52,857 bases of DNA. Origin: Bacillota bacterium (GTDB lineage Bacteria > Bacillota > Clostridia > Oscillospirales > Acutalibacteraceae). Below the pieces are notes generated by a model. It saw only the letters and a program-made list of their open reading frames with translations, made no database searches and had not been told where the DNA came from. Of the stretch, positions 32,253 through 41,983 are shown in pieces; the stretch's first letter is position 1; each line of letters starts with the position of its first letter. The position numbers and the translations under genes are program-made. The DNA lies in NCBI GenBank assembly GCA_029007015.1, contig JAQXHB010000111.1, positions 1 through 52,857 on the forward strand, in the 5' to 3' direction.

Positions 32253-33038
32253 ATGAAGCGAAAAGCATTGCTGTTCACCACCGTTTTTACATCGGTCGTG
32301 CTAATGGTCCTGCGCGTCATTCAGCAACTAATAATGATTGATCCCGAGACAGGGTTTTGGTTCGGCGGCTACGACGCGGCGGGCAACACCCTGACGGGGC
32401 TCATGCTGGCCGCGGTTCTGCTGATGATACTGCTGTCACGGACGACCGCCTCCGGCCGTGAAGTCAGACTGCCTGAGCGCAGTCGGGCACTGGCCGTCTT
32501 TGCGGCTCTGCTCGGGCTTGTAATGTTCATTGACGGCTTATCGGCGCTCTTTGACGGCGGTTTCATGAGCGTGATATACACCTTTTCCGCTGTGTGCGGC
32601 GCAGCCGCACTGTGCTGGTGGGCCCTCTCGCTGCTCGGCATATGCCGATTCAAGCCGCAGGCAATGCTTGCCTGCTCCCTTTTCGGCGTTGTCAGCCTTG
32701 CCGCAGATATTGTCGACTTTGTCGGTCAGGTCACCATCTGCCAATCGCTGTTTGATATACTCAGCAGTTGCGCTTTGACGCTGTTTCTCGTCTCGGCGGC
32801 CAAATATGCCTACTGCTATAGCGGAGATAAGACGGTCGGCCGCAGTCTGATGTGCTGGTCGTCGCTGGCCGCAGTGATGTGCGGTCTGCCGCTGATGACG
32901 CGCATTTTGACCACCGTGCTCGGCGGGACTTACTCCCACGCCTTTACTTTCAACGAGGCCACCAAACTGTTTGCCGCCATGTGTGCTTTTGCCGTCGTTG
33001 CAGTTATGAAAACGGCGACAATTAAGAAACCTGACTAA
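32253..33038 (+). CDS. Hypothetical polytopic membrane protein
   Basis: A 261-residue protein of unknown function with about seven hydrophobic segments starting at residue 5 and ending near residue 255. No signature motif was recognised. It begins 15 bases after citrate synthase and is followed by the antiporter after 18 bases, so the three genes are probably one transcript. A GGGGGC stretch before the ATG may act as ribosome site. Confidence 0.7.
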   Translation: MKRKALLFTTVFTSVVLMVLRVIQQLIMIDPETGFWFGGYDAAGNTLTGLMLAAVLLMILLSRTTASGREVRLPERSRALAVFAALLGLVMFIDGLSALFDGGFMSVIYTFSAVCGAAALCWWALSLLGICRFKPQAMLACSLFGVVSLAADIVDFVGQVTICQSLFDILSSCALTLFLVSAAKYAYCYSGDKTVGRSLMCWSSLAAVMCGLPLMTRILTTVLGGTYSHAFTFNEATKLFAAMCAFAVVAVMKTATIKKPD

Positions 33039-33056
33039 CGACTGGAGCTGAATTTA

Positions 33057-34049
33057 GTGGAAATTTTTATCATCTGCCTGTTGTTTGCCCTCGGCATCGT
33101 CCTCATTGTAAAGGGCGGTGACTGGTTCGTTGATGCCGCCGGCTGGATTGCCGAGGTATCCGGCATACCCAAGTTTGTCATCGGCGCAACCATAGTCAGT
33201 TTGGCCACCACTCTGCCTGAGTTGCTGGTCTCCCTCTTTGCCACCATCGAGAGTGTAACCGCCACCGACCCGGCCATCATCGCCGCCGACCGTGCCATCG
33301 CGGCCGGCAACGCCATCGGCTCGGTAACAGCCAACATCGGCCTGATAATGGCCATATCCATCATATTTATGCCCGGCAAGGTGCCGCGCCGTCAGTTCGC
33401 GCCCAAGGCGGCCATGATGATGGCCGCCTGCCTGATACTGGTCATTTTCTCGCGCGGCGGCAGTTTGGGCATGCTGCCCAGCGTGTTGCTGATAATCATA
33501 TTCGCCGTATTTATCACCGAAAATGTAATATCAGCCAAGCGCGGCAGTGACCCCGCCGTGGTCGAACTGGCCGACACCGGCAAACCGACCAAAAGGGTGG
33601 TAACCGTCAACATACTCAAGTTCATCTTCGGTGCCGCCGGCATTGTCATCGGCGCGCAACTGCTGGTTGATTACGGCAAGCAACTGGCCACTCTTATCGG
33701 CGTGCCGGAGGAGATAATCGCCGTCACCATGATTGCCATCGGCACATCTCTGCCCGAGTTGGTCACCACCATCACCGCCATTGCCAAGAAGGAGTCGTCC
33801 ATGTCCATCGGCAACATCGTCGGTGCGAACATACTCGATTTGACCATGATTCTGTCGGTCTGCTCCTTTGTTTCGGGCGGCACGCTGGAGGTGCCGGCGC
33901 AGACGGTCAATATTGATTTGTGGGCCTGCCTCGCGGTCGGCGCCATCGCCGTTGTGCCCACCGTCATCACTCAGCGGCTGCGCCGCTGGCAGGGCTTCGC
34001 ACTGCTGGGCATTTATGTGGCCTATGTGGTGTACATCTGTGTAGTATAA
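33057..34049 (+). CDS. Calcium/sodium antiporter (CaCA family)
   Basis: A 330-residue cation/Ca2+ exchanger of the YrbG type. The two alpha repeats that form the ion pathway are visible: GATIVSLATTLPELLVSLFA (about residue 42) and AVTMIAIGTSLPELVTTITA (about 222), each with the conserved Glu after Pro. It has about ten transmembrane segments. It uses GTG 33057 with GGAGCTG upstream. It exchanges Ca2+ for Na+ across the cytoplasmic membrane, as judged from the family. Confidence 0.93.
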   Translation: MEIFIICLLFALGIVLIVKGGDWFVDAAGWIAEVSGIPKFVIGATIVSLATTLPELLVSLFATIESVTATDPAIIAADRAIAAGNAIGSVTANIGLIMAISIIFMPGKVPRRQFAPKAAMMMAACLILVIFSRGGSLGMLPSVLLIIIFAVFITENVISAKRGSDPAVVELADTGKPTKRVVTVNILKFIFGAAGIVIGAQLLVDYGKQLATLIGVPEEIIAVTMIAIGTSLPELVTTITAIAKKESSMSIGNIVGANILDLTMILSVCSFVSGGTLEVPAQTVNIDLWACLAVGAIAVVPTVITQRLRRWQGFALLGIYVAYVVYICVV

Positions 34050-34065
34050 CTTATAACTGTATAAA

Positions 34066-34107
34066 AACCGGAGCGGCACTGTATAGGCGGTGTCGCTCCG
34101 GTTGTTT
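34066..34107. terminator. Bidirectional terminator between antiporter and Wzy-LicD genes
   Basis: AACCGGAGCGGCAC and GTGTCGCTCCGGTT arms form a 14-base stem (one G-U or mismatch) with T runs on both strands. Confidence 0.85.
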
Positions 34108-34128
34108 TATGTGCTATTTAATGTCTGC

Positions 34129-36222
34129 TCAGTCTCGCTTGGCGCGCACGCAGAATTTGTCACCGCGGTAGATGTCACTGCCGTTCTCAAGGTCGAGGAA
34201 AAGCAGGTCGTGCTCGGTCGTCTGCTTTTCGGGCGGAGGCGGGGTCATGTAGTCCCCAAACGCAATGCGCAGATAGGCGTCATAGCCCACCGGCACGGGC
34301 AGTTGGGTGTCCTCAAACGGCATCATGACCGCCGAGGCAAAGGCATCGGCCGGATACTCATTTTGCATGTACCCAACACCGGCACACAGTTCGGTTATCT
34401 TGGTACAGTCGCTGATTTTGTACTTGCTCATCTTGCGTTCAGCCAGCCGCCACAGTTTATACCGCCACGAGGCAAAAGGCACCAGCATCAGCAGTGCGCG
34501 GCTGCCTATGGCCATAATGCCGCCGTGCTTGACCGGCACCACCTGAGACATGAACAGCGAATAGACCATTGCCCACAGTTTTTGCTTGCGGCGCTCGCCG
34601 CGGTCGGCCGGACAGCCGTCAATGGGAAAAATGTCGATGACCAGCCCCTGCGGAATGTCCAGTTGCGCCAGTTGCGGGCGGACGGCCGTCGTTTTTCGGT
34701 CGACCATGGTGGTAAAGATGTTGCCGCAGAAGCGCTCGCTGTCTGTTTTGAGCAAATCGTACCGCTCGCCGCTCTCTTGCTCGCGCCAAAGGCCGACCAG
34801 ACGCTCATAGTCCTCGCGCGGCATGAACACATCGAGGTCATCGTCCCACGGAATGAACCCGTGATTGCGCACGGCGCCGATACAACCGCCGCCGCACATA
34901 AAGAATGTCAGGCCGTTGCGCTCGCAAAAGCCCTTGAAATATTTTATCATATCCAGCGTCTTTGACTGTATGCCGTGCAGTTGCTCATCGCTGAGGGTGA
35001 TAAACCGCTTCTTTTCCTGCCGCTCGGATTTGCGCTCCAATACGCCCAGCCCCCCAAGTATAAGTAAAAACAGCAAACCGGTCTGCATCCACATCAGCGT
35101 CATGTCGACCATGCCGTGCACCACTGACGATGCCATCGCGGCCAGTATGAGCGACGACGCTACAGGGTTGATGTGACGGTAGTGATTGCGGATAAGCGAC
35201 ACGGCAAACCGCGCAAAATATATTGCCAGCAGAGCCGTGCCGACCACGCCGAAATTAAGCAGTGGGTCGAGTATCAGGTTATGCGCGTGATGGGTGTGCC
35301 ACAAATTGAGGCTGAAGTCGGGGTCATATGACGGCCACTGTCCGGTTGCGCGGTACTGCTCGCACAAAAAATGGTAACTCATGCCGCCGCGGCCAAAGAG
35401 CGGCGCCGTACCGATGGCTTGAAGTGACGCCTCCCATATGCGCACGCGGCGATTAAAGGTCAGTTCGGCCTGACCGACGCGCGGAATTATCTTGGGCAGC
35501 AGTTCGGGGTACAAAAGCACGGTAAACATACCGACGGCGGCCGCGATGAGCATGATTATCAGCACCTTGTGCCGGCGCGCCATTATCAGCAGAACGGCCA
35601 CGCCAACGAGCACCTCGACCACCGCGAACATACTGCCGCACAGGTAGATGCCCAGCGCGTTGACGGCGGCAATGATAAAGTAGGTGCGGCGCGTCCCCTC
35701 CTGCCGCGTGATGACCTTGTAGGCGCAGATAATTATGACCAAACTGCACACCGTACCGAAATAGTTTGGGTTAAAGTATATCGACTTGCATTGTGGGGCG
35801 TACCTCAGGGGATAATAACGCATGACCACCTTTTCAATCACGGCTACGGCCACGCCGAACAGACTCATGGCGCACGCGTCGCTGAGCATGCGCTCAAACA
35901 GCAGCCGAGTCATGACCGCGCGCAGATAGAGGGCAAAAAGGAGGGCCAGTGTCAGTCCGATACCGACGACCAGCCCCAGCCAGTTGCCGTGAACAATGGC
36001 GGTCAGAGAGGCAACTGTCCCAAACAGTGGCAGCACATAGGTCTCGCGGTAAGCAAATATAAGTTTGCGTGTGCGGCTGCGACACAGCACATAAACCGAG
36101 AAGAAAACCATCAGCACGGCCGTAATGACATACGGCAAAAACACCGAGCATGCCGCGCCCAAAACTATATGTCTGTCTGACAGTAAATTTTTACGCAGCG
36201 TCGCAGGATTCTTTGCTGTCAC
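34129..36222 (-). CDS. O-antigen ligase/polymerase-like membrane domain fused to LicD domain
   Basis: A 697-residue two-domain protein. Residues 1-440 form a polytopic membrane part with the O-antigen ligase/Wzy pattern: NRRVRIWEASLQAIGTAPLF followed by GRGG and HTHHAHNLILDPLLNFGVVG. Residues 450-697 form a LicD domain (phosphocholine or other phospho-group transferase) with GGGCIGAVRNHGFIPWDDDL followed by DVFMPREDYERL, and VIDIFPIDG. The frame is continuous with no stop between the domains. GTG 36222 is chosen: GGAGG is 7 bases upstream and the promoter at 36258-36286 lies downstream of the longer ATG at 36267. It probably acts on a surface glycan. No glycan gene cluster surrounds it. Confidence 0.82.
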   Translation of the reverse strand: MTAKNPATLRKNLLSDRHIVLGAACSVFLPYVITAVLMVFFSVYVLCRSRTRKLIFAYRETYVLPLFGTVASLTAIVHGNWLGLVVGIGLTLALLFALYLRAVMTRLLFERMLSDACAMSLFGVAVAVIEKVVMRYYPLRYAPQCKSIYFNPNYFGTVCSLVIIICAYKVITRQEGTRRTYFIIAAVNALGIYLCGSMFAVVEVLVGVAVLLIMARRHKVLIIMLIAAAVGMFTVLLYPELLPKIIPRVGQAELTFNRRVRIWEASLQAIGTAPLFGRGGMSYHFLCEQYRATGQWPSYDPDFSLNLWHTHHAHNLILDPLLNFGVVGTALLAIYFARFAVSLIRNHYRHINPVASSLILAAMASSVVHGMVDMTLMWMQTGLLFLLILGGLGVLERKSERQEKKRFITLSDEQLHGIQSKTLDMIKYFKGFCERNGLTFFMCGGGCIGAVRNHGFIPWDDDLDVFMPREDYERLVGLWREQESGERYDLLKTDSERFCGNIFTTMVDRKTTAVRPQLAQLDIPQGLVIDIFPIDGCPADRGERRKQKLWAMVYSLFMSQVVPVKHGGIMAIGSRALLMLVPFASWRYKLWRLAERKMSKYKISDCTKITELCAGVGYMQNEYPADAFASAVMMPFEDTQLPVPVGYDAYLRIAFGDYMTPPPPEKQTTEHDLLFLDLENGSDIYRGDKFCVRAKRD

Positions 36223-36257
36223 ATTTCTTCCTCCAATCGGATGAAATTCCCGCACAT

Positions 36258-36286
36258 ATTCTAACACATCGCCCCGACCATTTCAA
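36258..36286 (-). promoter_or_regulatory. Sigma-A promoter of the Wzy-LicD gene
   Basis: On the minus strand, TTGAAA (36281-36286) and TAGAAT (36258-36263) are 17 bases apart. The gap 36287-36417 shows no other recognised element apart from GC-rich stretches. Confidence 0.7.
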
Positions 36287-36417
36287 CAAAGTAACAATTT
36301 TGTAATTAACGGCCGCACGCTTATCGGGCGGCAAAATGGGTCGATTTGGCGCCTGATGGGATGCGGCGCGGCGTCTCCGCCCGAAAAATTCGGGAAAATT
36401 TTAACAATCTTGCTGAT

Positions 36418-36446
36418 TTGTCTTGAAAAATAATGGCAAGTATAAT
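36418..36446 (+). promoter_or_regulatory. Sigma-A promoter of pgk-tpiA-gpmI
   Basis: TTGTCT (36418-36423) and TATAAT (36441-36446) are 17 bases apart, followed by an AT-rich leader to pgk. Confidence 0.7.
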
Positions 36447-36508
36447 AAAATAGTAAAGGTAAAACTGTTTTTACAAATTTTGCATAAATTATGAAAGGGT
36501 GTTCACAA

Positions 36509-37720
36509 ATGACCGCACTGAACAAAAAAACCGTAGACGACCTTAAAGTAAAAGGTCAAAAGGTGCTCGTCCGCTGTGATTTCAATGTTCCGCTCAAGAA
36601 CGGCGTCATCACCGATGAGAACCGCATCGTTGCCGCTCTGCCGACCATCAAGAAGTTGATTGCCGACGGCGCGCAGGTTATCCTTTGCTCTCACCTCGGC
36701 AAGCCGAAGGGCGAGCCCAAGCCCGAACTGTCGCTGGCTCCCGTTGCCAAGCGCCTGAGCGAACTGCTGGGACAAGAGGTGGTATTTGCCGCTGATGACA
36801 ATGTTGTCGGTGACAATGCCAAGGCCGCCGTTGCCGCTATGAAGGACGGCGATGTTGTACTGCTCCAGAATACCCGCTACCGCGCCGAGGAGACCAAGAA
36901 CGGCGAGGCTTTCAGCAAGGAACTGGGCAGTCTGGCCGACATCTTTGTTAACGACGCTTTCGGTGCCGCTCACCGCGCTCACTGCTCAACCGTCGGCGTT
37001 GTCAGTTATGTCAAGGAGGCCGCTGTCGGCTACCTTATCGAGAAGGAACTGAAGTATCTCGGCGGCGCTGTCGAGAATCCGGTTCGCCCCTTTGTCACCA
37101 TCCTCGGCGGTGCCAAGGTTGCTGACAAACTGACCGTTATCGAAAATCTGCTCAACAAGGCTGACACCCTCATCATCGGCGGCGGCATGTCATACACCTT
37201 CCTCGCGGCCAAAGGCTACGGCGTCGGCACCTCTCTGCTCGACAGCGAGAAAATTGACTACTGCGCCGACATGCTCAAGAAGGCTGAGGAAAAGGGCGTC
37301 AAAATTTTGCTTCCGGTTGACTGCGTTATCGCCAAGAACTTCCCCGACCCCATTGATGCCGATATCGACACTCAGGTTGTTGACGCCGACAAGATTCCGG
37401 CTGACAGCATGAGCCTTGACATCGGACCCAAGACGGCTGAGATGTTTGCCGATGCCGTCAAGTCGGCTAAGACGGTGGTATGGAACGGCCCGATGGGCGT
37501 GTTCGAGAACCCGACTCTGGCCAAGGGCACCATTGCCGTTGCCAAATCTCTGGCCGAGACCGACGCTGTTACCATCATCGGCGGCGGCGACTCTGCCGCG
37601 GCTGTTAACACCCGCGGCTTCGGTGACAAGATGAGCCACATCTCCACCGGCGGCGGCGCCTCGCTCGAATTCCTCGAGGGCACGGAACTGCCCGGTATCG
37701 CGGCTGGCGACAATCAGTAA
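36509..37720 (+). CDS. pgk: Phosphoglycerate kinase
   Basis: A 403-residue glycolytic kinase that makes ATP from 1,3-bisphosphoglycerate and ADP. The family signature KVLVRCDFNVPL is at the N-terminus, the substrate region LCSHLGKPKGEP follows, and the C-terminal nucleotide site GGGDSAAAVNTRG is intact. I chose ATG 36509 (MTALNKKT) with AAAGGG upstream; the ATG at 36491 overlaps that site. It leads a three-gene glycolytic operon. The codons are strongly biased, as expected for a highly expressed gene. gap is not next to it in the window. Confidence 0.97.
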   Translation: MTALNKKTVDDLKVKGQKVLVRCDFNVPLKNGVITDENRIVAALPTIKKLIADGAQVILCSHLGKPKGEPKPELSLAPVAKRLSELLGQEVVFAADDNVVGDNAKAAVAAMKDGDVVLLQNTRYRAEETKNGEAFSKELGSLADIFVNDAFGAAHRAHCSTVGVVSYVKEAAVGYLIEKELKYLGGAVENPVRPFVTILGGAKVADKLTVIENLLNKADTLIIGGGMSYTFLAAKGYGVGTSLLDSEKIDYCADMLKKAEEKGVKILLPVDCVIAKNFPDPIDADIDTQVVDADKIPADSMSLDIGPKTAEMFADAVKSAKTVVWNGPMGVFENPTLAKGTIAVAKSLAETDAVTIIGGGDSAAAVNTRGFGDKMSHISTGGGASLEFLEGTELPGIAAGDNQ

Positions 37721-37784
37721 TTTATCAGATATAGGCATACGGCGGCCGCTGTATGCCTACTGTTATGAAAGGATTGCATGTAAT

Positions 37785-38552
37785 ATGAATAAAAATTTGC
37801 GCAAAGCCGTCATCGCCGGCAACTGGAAAATGAACAAGACCCCCGCCGAAGCGGCCGCTCTCATCAGCGAAATGAAGCCGCTCGTAGCCGACGCCGGCTG
37901 CGATGTCGTGCTGTGTGTTCCCTTCATTGACATTCCCGCCGCTGTTGAGGCCGCCAAAGGCTCCAACATCGCCATCGGCGCCGAGAATATCCACTTCAAG
38001 GCTTCGGGCGCTTACACCGGCGAAATTTCGGCCGATATGCTCACCGAAGCAGGCGTTAAATATGTTGTGGTCGGCCACAGCGAGCGCCGTCAGTATTTCG
38101 GTGAGACCGACCAGACTGTCAACCTGCGCACTCTCGCCGCTGTCAATGCCGGTCTGACCGCCATCGTCTGCGTTGGCGAGACCCTCGAACAGCGTGAACT
38201 CGGCTACACCGAGACTCTGCTCAAATTCCAAACCAAGATGGCGCTGACCAATGTGTCGGCCGACCAACTCAAAAACATCATCATCGCCTACGAGCCGGTT
38301 TGGGCCATCGGCACCGGCGTTACCGCCACCGCCGAGCAGGCTGACGAGGGCAACGGATATGTGCGTGCCGCCATTGCCGAGATGTACGGCGCCGATGTTG
38401 CCGAGACTGTCACCGTGCAGTACGGCGGCTCGATGAACGCCGGCAATGCCGAGGAACTGCTCGGCAAGGTCAATGTTGACGGCGGCCTTATCGGCGGCGC
38501 CTCGCTCAAGGCTCAGGACTTCTCGGTCATCGTTAAGGCGGCCGGCAAATAA
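37785..38552 (+). CDS. tpiA: Triosephosphate isomerase
   Basis: A 255-residue TIM-barrel enzyme that interconverts dihydroxyacetone phosphate and glyceraldehyde 3-phosphate. It has AGNWKMNKT (Lys), VVVGHSERRQYFGE (catalytic His), AYEPVWAIGTG (catalytic Glu, loop 6) and YGGSMNAGN. It lies 64 bases after pgk, with AAAGGA before the ATG. Confidence 0.98.
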   Translation: MNKNLRKAVIAGNWKMNKTPAEAAALISEMKPLVADAGCDVVLCVPFIDIPAAVEAAKGSNIAIGAENIHFKASGAYTGEISADMLTEAGVKYVVVGHSERRQYFGETDQTVNLRTLAAVNAGLTAIVCVGETLEQRELGYTETLLKFQTKMALTNVSADQLKNIIIAYEPVWAIGTGVTATAEQADEGNGYVRAAIAEMYGADVAETVTVQYGGSMNAGNAEELLGKVNVDGGLIGGASLKAQDFSVIVKAAGK

Positions 38553-38575
38553 TCATCCGAAAGGAACTAACCACC

Positions 38576-40111
38576 ATGAAAAAACCGGTTGTTTTAACCA
38601 TAATGGACGGCTTCGGCATCAACGCCCCCGACTCGGGCAACGCCATTGCCGCCGCCAAAACTCCCCGCCTGGACAGCATCTTTTCAAACTGCCCGACCAC
38701 TCAAATCGGCGCATCGGGCATGGATGTCGGCCTACCTGACGGGCAGATGGGCAACAGCGAAGTCGGACACACCAACATCGGCGCCGGCCGGGTTGTTTAC
38801 CAGGAATTGACACGCATTACCAAGGCCATCAGCGACGGCGATTTCTTTGAAAATCCCGCATTCTTGGCCGCTGTTGAAAACTGCAAACAGCACGACAGCG
38901 CTCTGCATCTGATGGGCCTGCTGTCCGACGGCGGTGTTCACAGCCACATCGAGCACCTCTATGCCTTGGTTGAGTTGGCCCGCCGCGAGGGTCTTGAGCG
39001 TGTCTACATTCACGCTCTGCTTGACGGCCGCGATGTGCCGCCGGCCTCTGCCGCCGACTACATCGAACAGTGCAATGCCCGTCTGGCCGAAATCGGCGTG
39101 GGCAAGGTTGCCACCGTCGCCGGCCGCTTCTATGCCATGGACCGTGACAACCGCTGGGAGCGCGTGGGCAAGGCTTACGCCGCGCTGGTTTACGGCGAGG
39201 GCGTGCAGGCCGACAATGCGGCCGCGGCTGTTCGTGCCTCTTACGAGACGGTTGATGAGGACGGCAAAAATCTGACCGACGAGTTTGTTCTGCCCACCGT
39301 CATCAGCGGCACCGAGCGCATCAAGTCGGGCGACAGCGTCATTTTCTTCAACTTCCGTCCCGACCGTGCGCGCGAAATCACCCGCACCTTTGTCGATGAC
39401 GAGTTTTCCGGCTTTGAGCGCCGCGGCGGCCGTCAGGATGTTTTCTATGTCTGCATGACCCAGTACGACGCCGCCATGCCCAATGTGCAGGTGGCCTTCA
39501 AGCCGCAGACGCTGACCAACACCCTCGGTGAGTATCTGTCCAAACTGGGCAAGACCCAGTTGCGCATTGCCGAGACGGAGAAGTACGCTCATGTCACCTT
39601 CTTCTTCAACGGCGGACAGGAGGTCATGTTTGAGGGCGAGGACCGCATACTGGTCAATTCGCCCAAGGTGGCCACATACGACCTGCAACCCGAAATGAGC
39701 GCTGTGCCCGTGTGCGACAAGGTGTGCGAGGCCATCGAAAGCGGCAAGTACGATGTTGTTATACTCAACTTTGCCAACTGCGATATGGTCGGTCACACCG
39801 GAATTTTCTCTGCCGCTGTTGCGGCGGTCGAGACGGTTGACACTTGTGTCGGCCGCGTGCAGGACTCTGTGCTCAAGATGGGCGGCGTCATGCTGTTGAC
39901 CGCCGACCACGGCAATGCCGACCGTATGGTCGACACCGACGGAAGTCCCTTCACCGCGCACACCACCAATCCGGTGCCCTTCTCGGTCATCGGTGCGGGC
40001 GACTGCAAACTGCGCGAGGGCGGCCGCCTGTGCGATATTTCGCCCACAATTTTGAAAATTATGGGCATCGCTCAGCCGGACGAAATGACCGGCGAGAGCA
40101 TCGTTCTGTAA
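38576..40111 (+). CDS. gpmI: 2,3-bisphosphoglycerate-independent phosphoglycerate mutase
   Basis: A 511-residue manganese-dependent mutase that interconverts 3- and 2-phosphoglycerate. It belongs to the alkaline phosphatase superfamily: TIMDGFG (metal Asp), LPDGQMGNSEVGH (catalytic Ser), HALLDGRDVPP, NFRPDRAREI and LTADHGNADRM (metal site) are intact. It follows tpiA by 23 bases with GAAAGGA upstream and ends the operon. Confidence 0.98.
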   Translation: MKKPVVLTIMDGFGINAPDSGNAIAAAKTPRLDSIFSNCPTTQIGASGMDVGLPDGQMGNSEVGHTNIGAGRVVYQELTRITKAISDGDFFENPAFLAAVENCKQHDSALHLMGLLSDGGVHSHIEHLYALVELARREGLERVYIHALLDGRDVPPASAADYIEQCNARLAEIGVGKVATVAGRFYAMDRDNRWERVGKAYAALVYGEGVQADNAAAAVRASYETVDEDGKNLTDEFVLPTVISGTERIKSGDSVIFFNFRPDRAREITRTFVDDEFSGFERRGGRQDVFYVCMTQYDAAMPNVQVAFKPQTLTNTLGEYLSKLGKTQLRIAETEKYAHVTFFFNGGQEVMFEGEDRILVNSPKVATYDLQPEMSAVPVCDKVCEAIESGKYDVVILNFANCDMVGHTGIFSAAVAAVETVDTCVGRVQDSVLKMGGVMLLTADHGNADRMVDTDGSPFTAHTTNPVPFSVIGAGDCKLREGGRLCDISPTILKIMGIAQPDEMTGESIVL

Positions 40112-40132
40112 TATAAAACACAGCAATATTTA

Positions 40133-40165
40133 AGCGGTATTCCCCAACGGGAATACCGCTTTTTT
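40133..40165 (+). terminator. Terminator of the pgk-tpiA-gpmI operon
   Basis: AGCGGTATTCCC and GGGAATACCGCT form a 12-bp stem followed by TTTTTTG. Confidence 0.9.
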
Positions 40166-40190
40166 GTGCTTGTATTTACTTGACGCGGTC

Positions 40191-41957
40191 TTATGCGCGC
40201 TCGGCAATTTCGCCGGCCACCTTGGCAATGAACTCATCGAGACTCATCTCAGTGGTGCTGTCGGTGGCACGCTCGCGCACCGAAACAGTGCCGTTTTCCG
40301 CCTCGTTGGCGCCGACAATCAGCATGTAGGGCACGCGGTCGATTTGGCGCGCCTCTCGAATTTTGTATCCGATTTTCTCATTGCGGTCATCCAGTTCGAC
40401 GCGAATCTTTGCCTCGCGCAGAGCGGCGTAAACGCCCTCAGCGTACTCGGCGCTTTTCTCGCTGACCGGCAGTACCTTGACCTGAACGGGCGCCAGCCAT
40501 GTCGGGAAGCGGCCGGCAAAGTGCTCGGTCAGTATGCCGATGAAGCGCTCGATTGAGCCAAAGCAAACGCGGTGAATCATTATCGGGCGCTCTTTCTCAC
40601 CCTTTTCGTCAACATATTCCAAATCAAAGTTGAGCGGCATCTGGAAGTCAAGTTGTATGGTGCCGCACTGCCATGTTCTGCCGAGGCTGTCCTCGAGGTG
40701 GAAGTCAATCTTCGGCCCGTAGAAGGCACCGTCACCCTCGTTGACGATATAGGGCAGACCCAACTTCTCCAGTGCGCCCTTGAGTCCCTCGGTCGCGGCC
40801 TCCCAGTCCTCATCACTGCCCATGCTGTCTTCGGGTCGGGTGGACAACTCAATGAAGTATTTGAAGCCGAACTTGGTGTAAACCTCATTGATGAGGTGAA
40901 CCACGCCCATTATCTCGTCGGTTATCTGGTCGCGGCGCATGAATATGTGCGCGTCATCCTGCGTGAAGCAGCGCACGCGGAAAAGGCCGTGAAGCGCGCC
41001 GCGCAGTTCGTGGCGGTGCACCAAGCCCAACTCGCCCACGCGCATCGGCAGTTCGCGGTAACTGTGCGGCTGACTGCGGTAGACCATCACACCGCCGGGG
41101 CAGTTCATGGGCTTAATGCAGTAATCCTCATCGTCGATGACGGTAGAGTACATGTTATCCTTGTAGTGGTCCCAGTGTCCGCTGGTCTCCCACAAATGGC
41201 GGTTCATTATGAGCGGCGTGCTGACCTCGACATAATTCTCACGGGTGTGTATGTCTCGCCAGTAGTCGATGAGTGCATTTTTGAGCGCCATGCCCTTGGG
41301 CAGAAAGAAGGGGAATCCCGGCCCCTCGTCGCACATCATAAACAGTTCCATTTCGCGGCCGATTTTGCGGTGATCGCGGCGCTCGGCCTCCTCAAGCAGT
41401 TTGAGGTAATCGTCCAGTTCGGCCTGGCTTGGGAATGCGATACCGTTGATGCGGGTGAGCATCTTGCGGCTTTTGTCTCCCTTCCAGTAGGCGCCGGACT
41501 GCTGGGTTATCTTGAACGCCTTGAGCCCTTTGGTGTATGTCAGGTGCGGGCCGACGCACATGTCGATGTACTCGCCCTGCTGATAGAAACTGATAACAGC
41601 GTCGTCACCGAGGTCGTCGATGTGCTCCAGTTTGTACTGCTCATTACGCTCGCGCATGAGGGCAATCGCCTCGTCCCGCGGCAGGATAAAGGGCTTGATG
41701 GGCAGATTTTCTTTGACAATTTTGCGCATTTCCTGCTCAATCCTGACCAAATCCTCGTCGGTCAGTTTGACATCGCCCAAGTCGACATCATAGTAAAATC
41801 CCTTTTCGGTTGCGGGGCCAAAGGCAAAGTCGGCTTGCGGCCACAGCCGCTTGATGGCCTGCGCCATTACATGTGCCGCTGTGTGGCGAATGACATGCAG
41901 TTCCTCCGCCTTGTCAACGCACTCGCGCACCTCGCCGTTGTTGCAAATAACCTTCAT
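40191..41957 (-). CDS. thrS: Threonyl-tRNA synthetase lacking the TGS domain
   Basis: A 588-residue class II synthetase that charges tRNA-Thr. It has the editing domain with HTAAHVMAQA (about 25-34) and the zinc-binding catalytic core with MNCPGG (Cys), motif 2 VHRHELRGALHGLFRVR, and motif 3 VCFGSIERFIGIL. A C-terminal anticodon domain follows. The usual N-terminal TGS domain of about 60 residues is absent: the protein starts only 24 residues before the editing HxxxH. It lies behind a T-box leader. Confidence 0.95.
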   Translation of the reverse strand: MKVICNNGEVRECVDKAEELHVIRHTAAHVMAQAIKRLWPQADFAFGPATEKGFYYDVDLGDVKLTDEDLVRIEQEMRKIVKENLPIKPFILPRDEAIALMRERNEQYKLEHIDDLGDDAVISFYQQGEYIDMCVGPHLTYTKGLKAFKITQQSGAYWKGDKSRKMLTRINGIAFPSQAELDDYLKLLEEAERRDHRKIGREMELFMMCDEGPGFPFFLPKGMALKNALIDYWRDIHTRENYVEVSTPLIMNRHLWETSGHWDHYKDNMYSTVIDDEDYCIKPMNCPGGVMVYRSQPHSYRELPMRVGELGLVHRHELRGALHGLFRVRCFTQDDAHIFMRRDQITDEIMGVVHLINEVYTKFGFKYFIELSTRPEDSMGSDEDWEAATEGLKGALEKLGLPYIVNEGDGAFYGPKIDFHLEDSLGRTWQCGTIQLDFQMPLNFDLEYVDEKGEKERPIMIHRVCFGSIERFIGILTEHFAGRFPTWLAPVQVKVLPVSEKSAEYAEGVYAALREAKIRVELDDRNEKIGYKIREARQIDRVPYMLIVGANEAENGTVSVRERATDSTTEMSLDEFIAKVAGEIAERA

Positions 41958-41983
41958 TTATATCCTTCCTTTCATTTGCGTAC

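Noticed and set aside
38732..40126. A long open frame of 464 codons on the minus strand
   Set aside because: It lies entirely opposite gpmI, whose product is intact. The high GC third positions keep the antisense frame open. No ribosome site or domain was seen.
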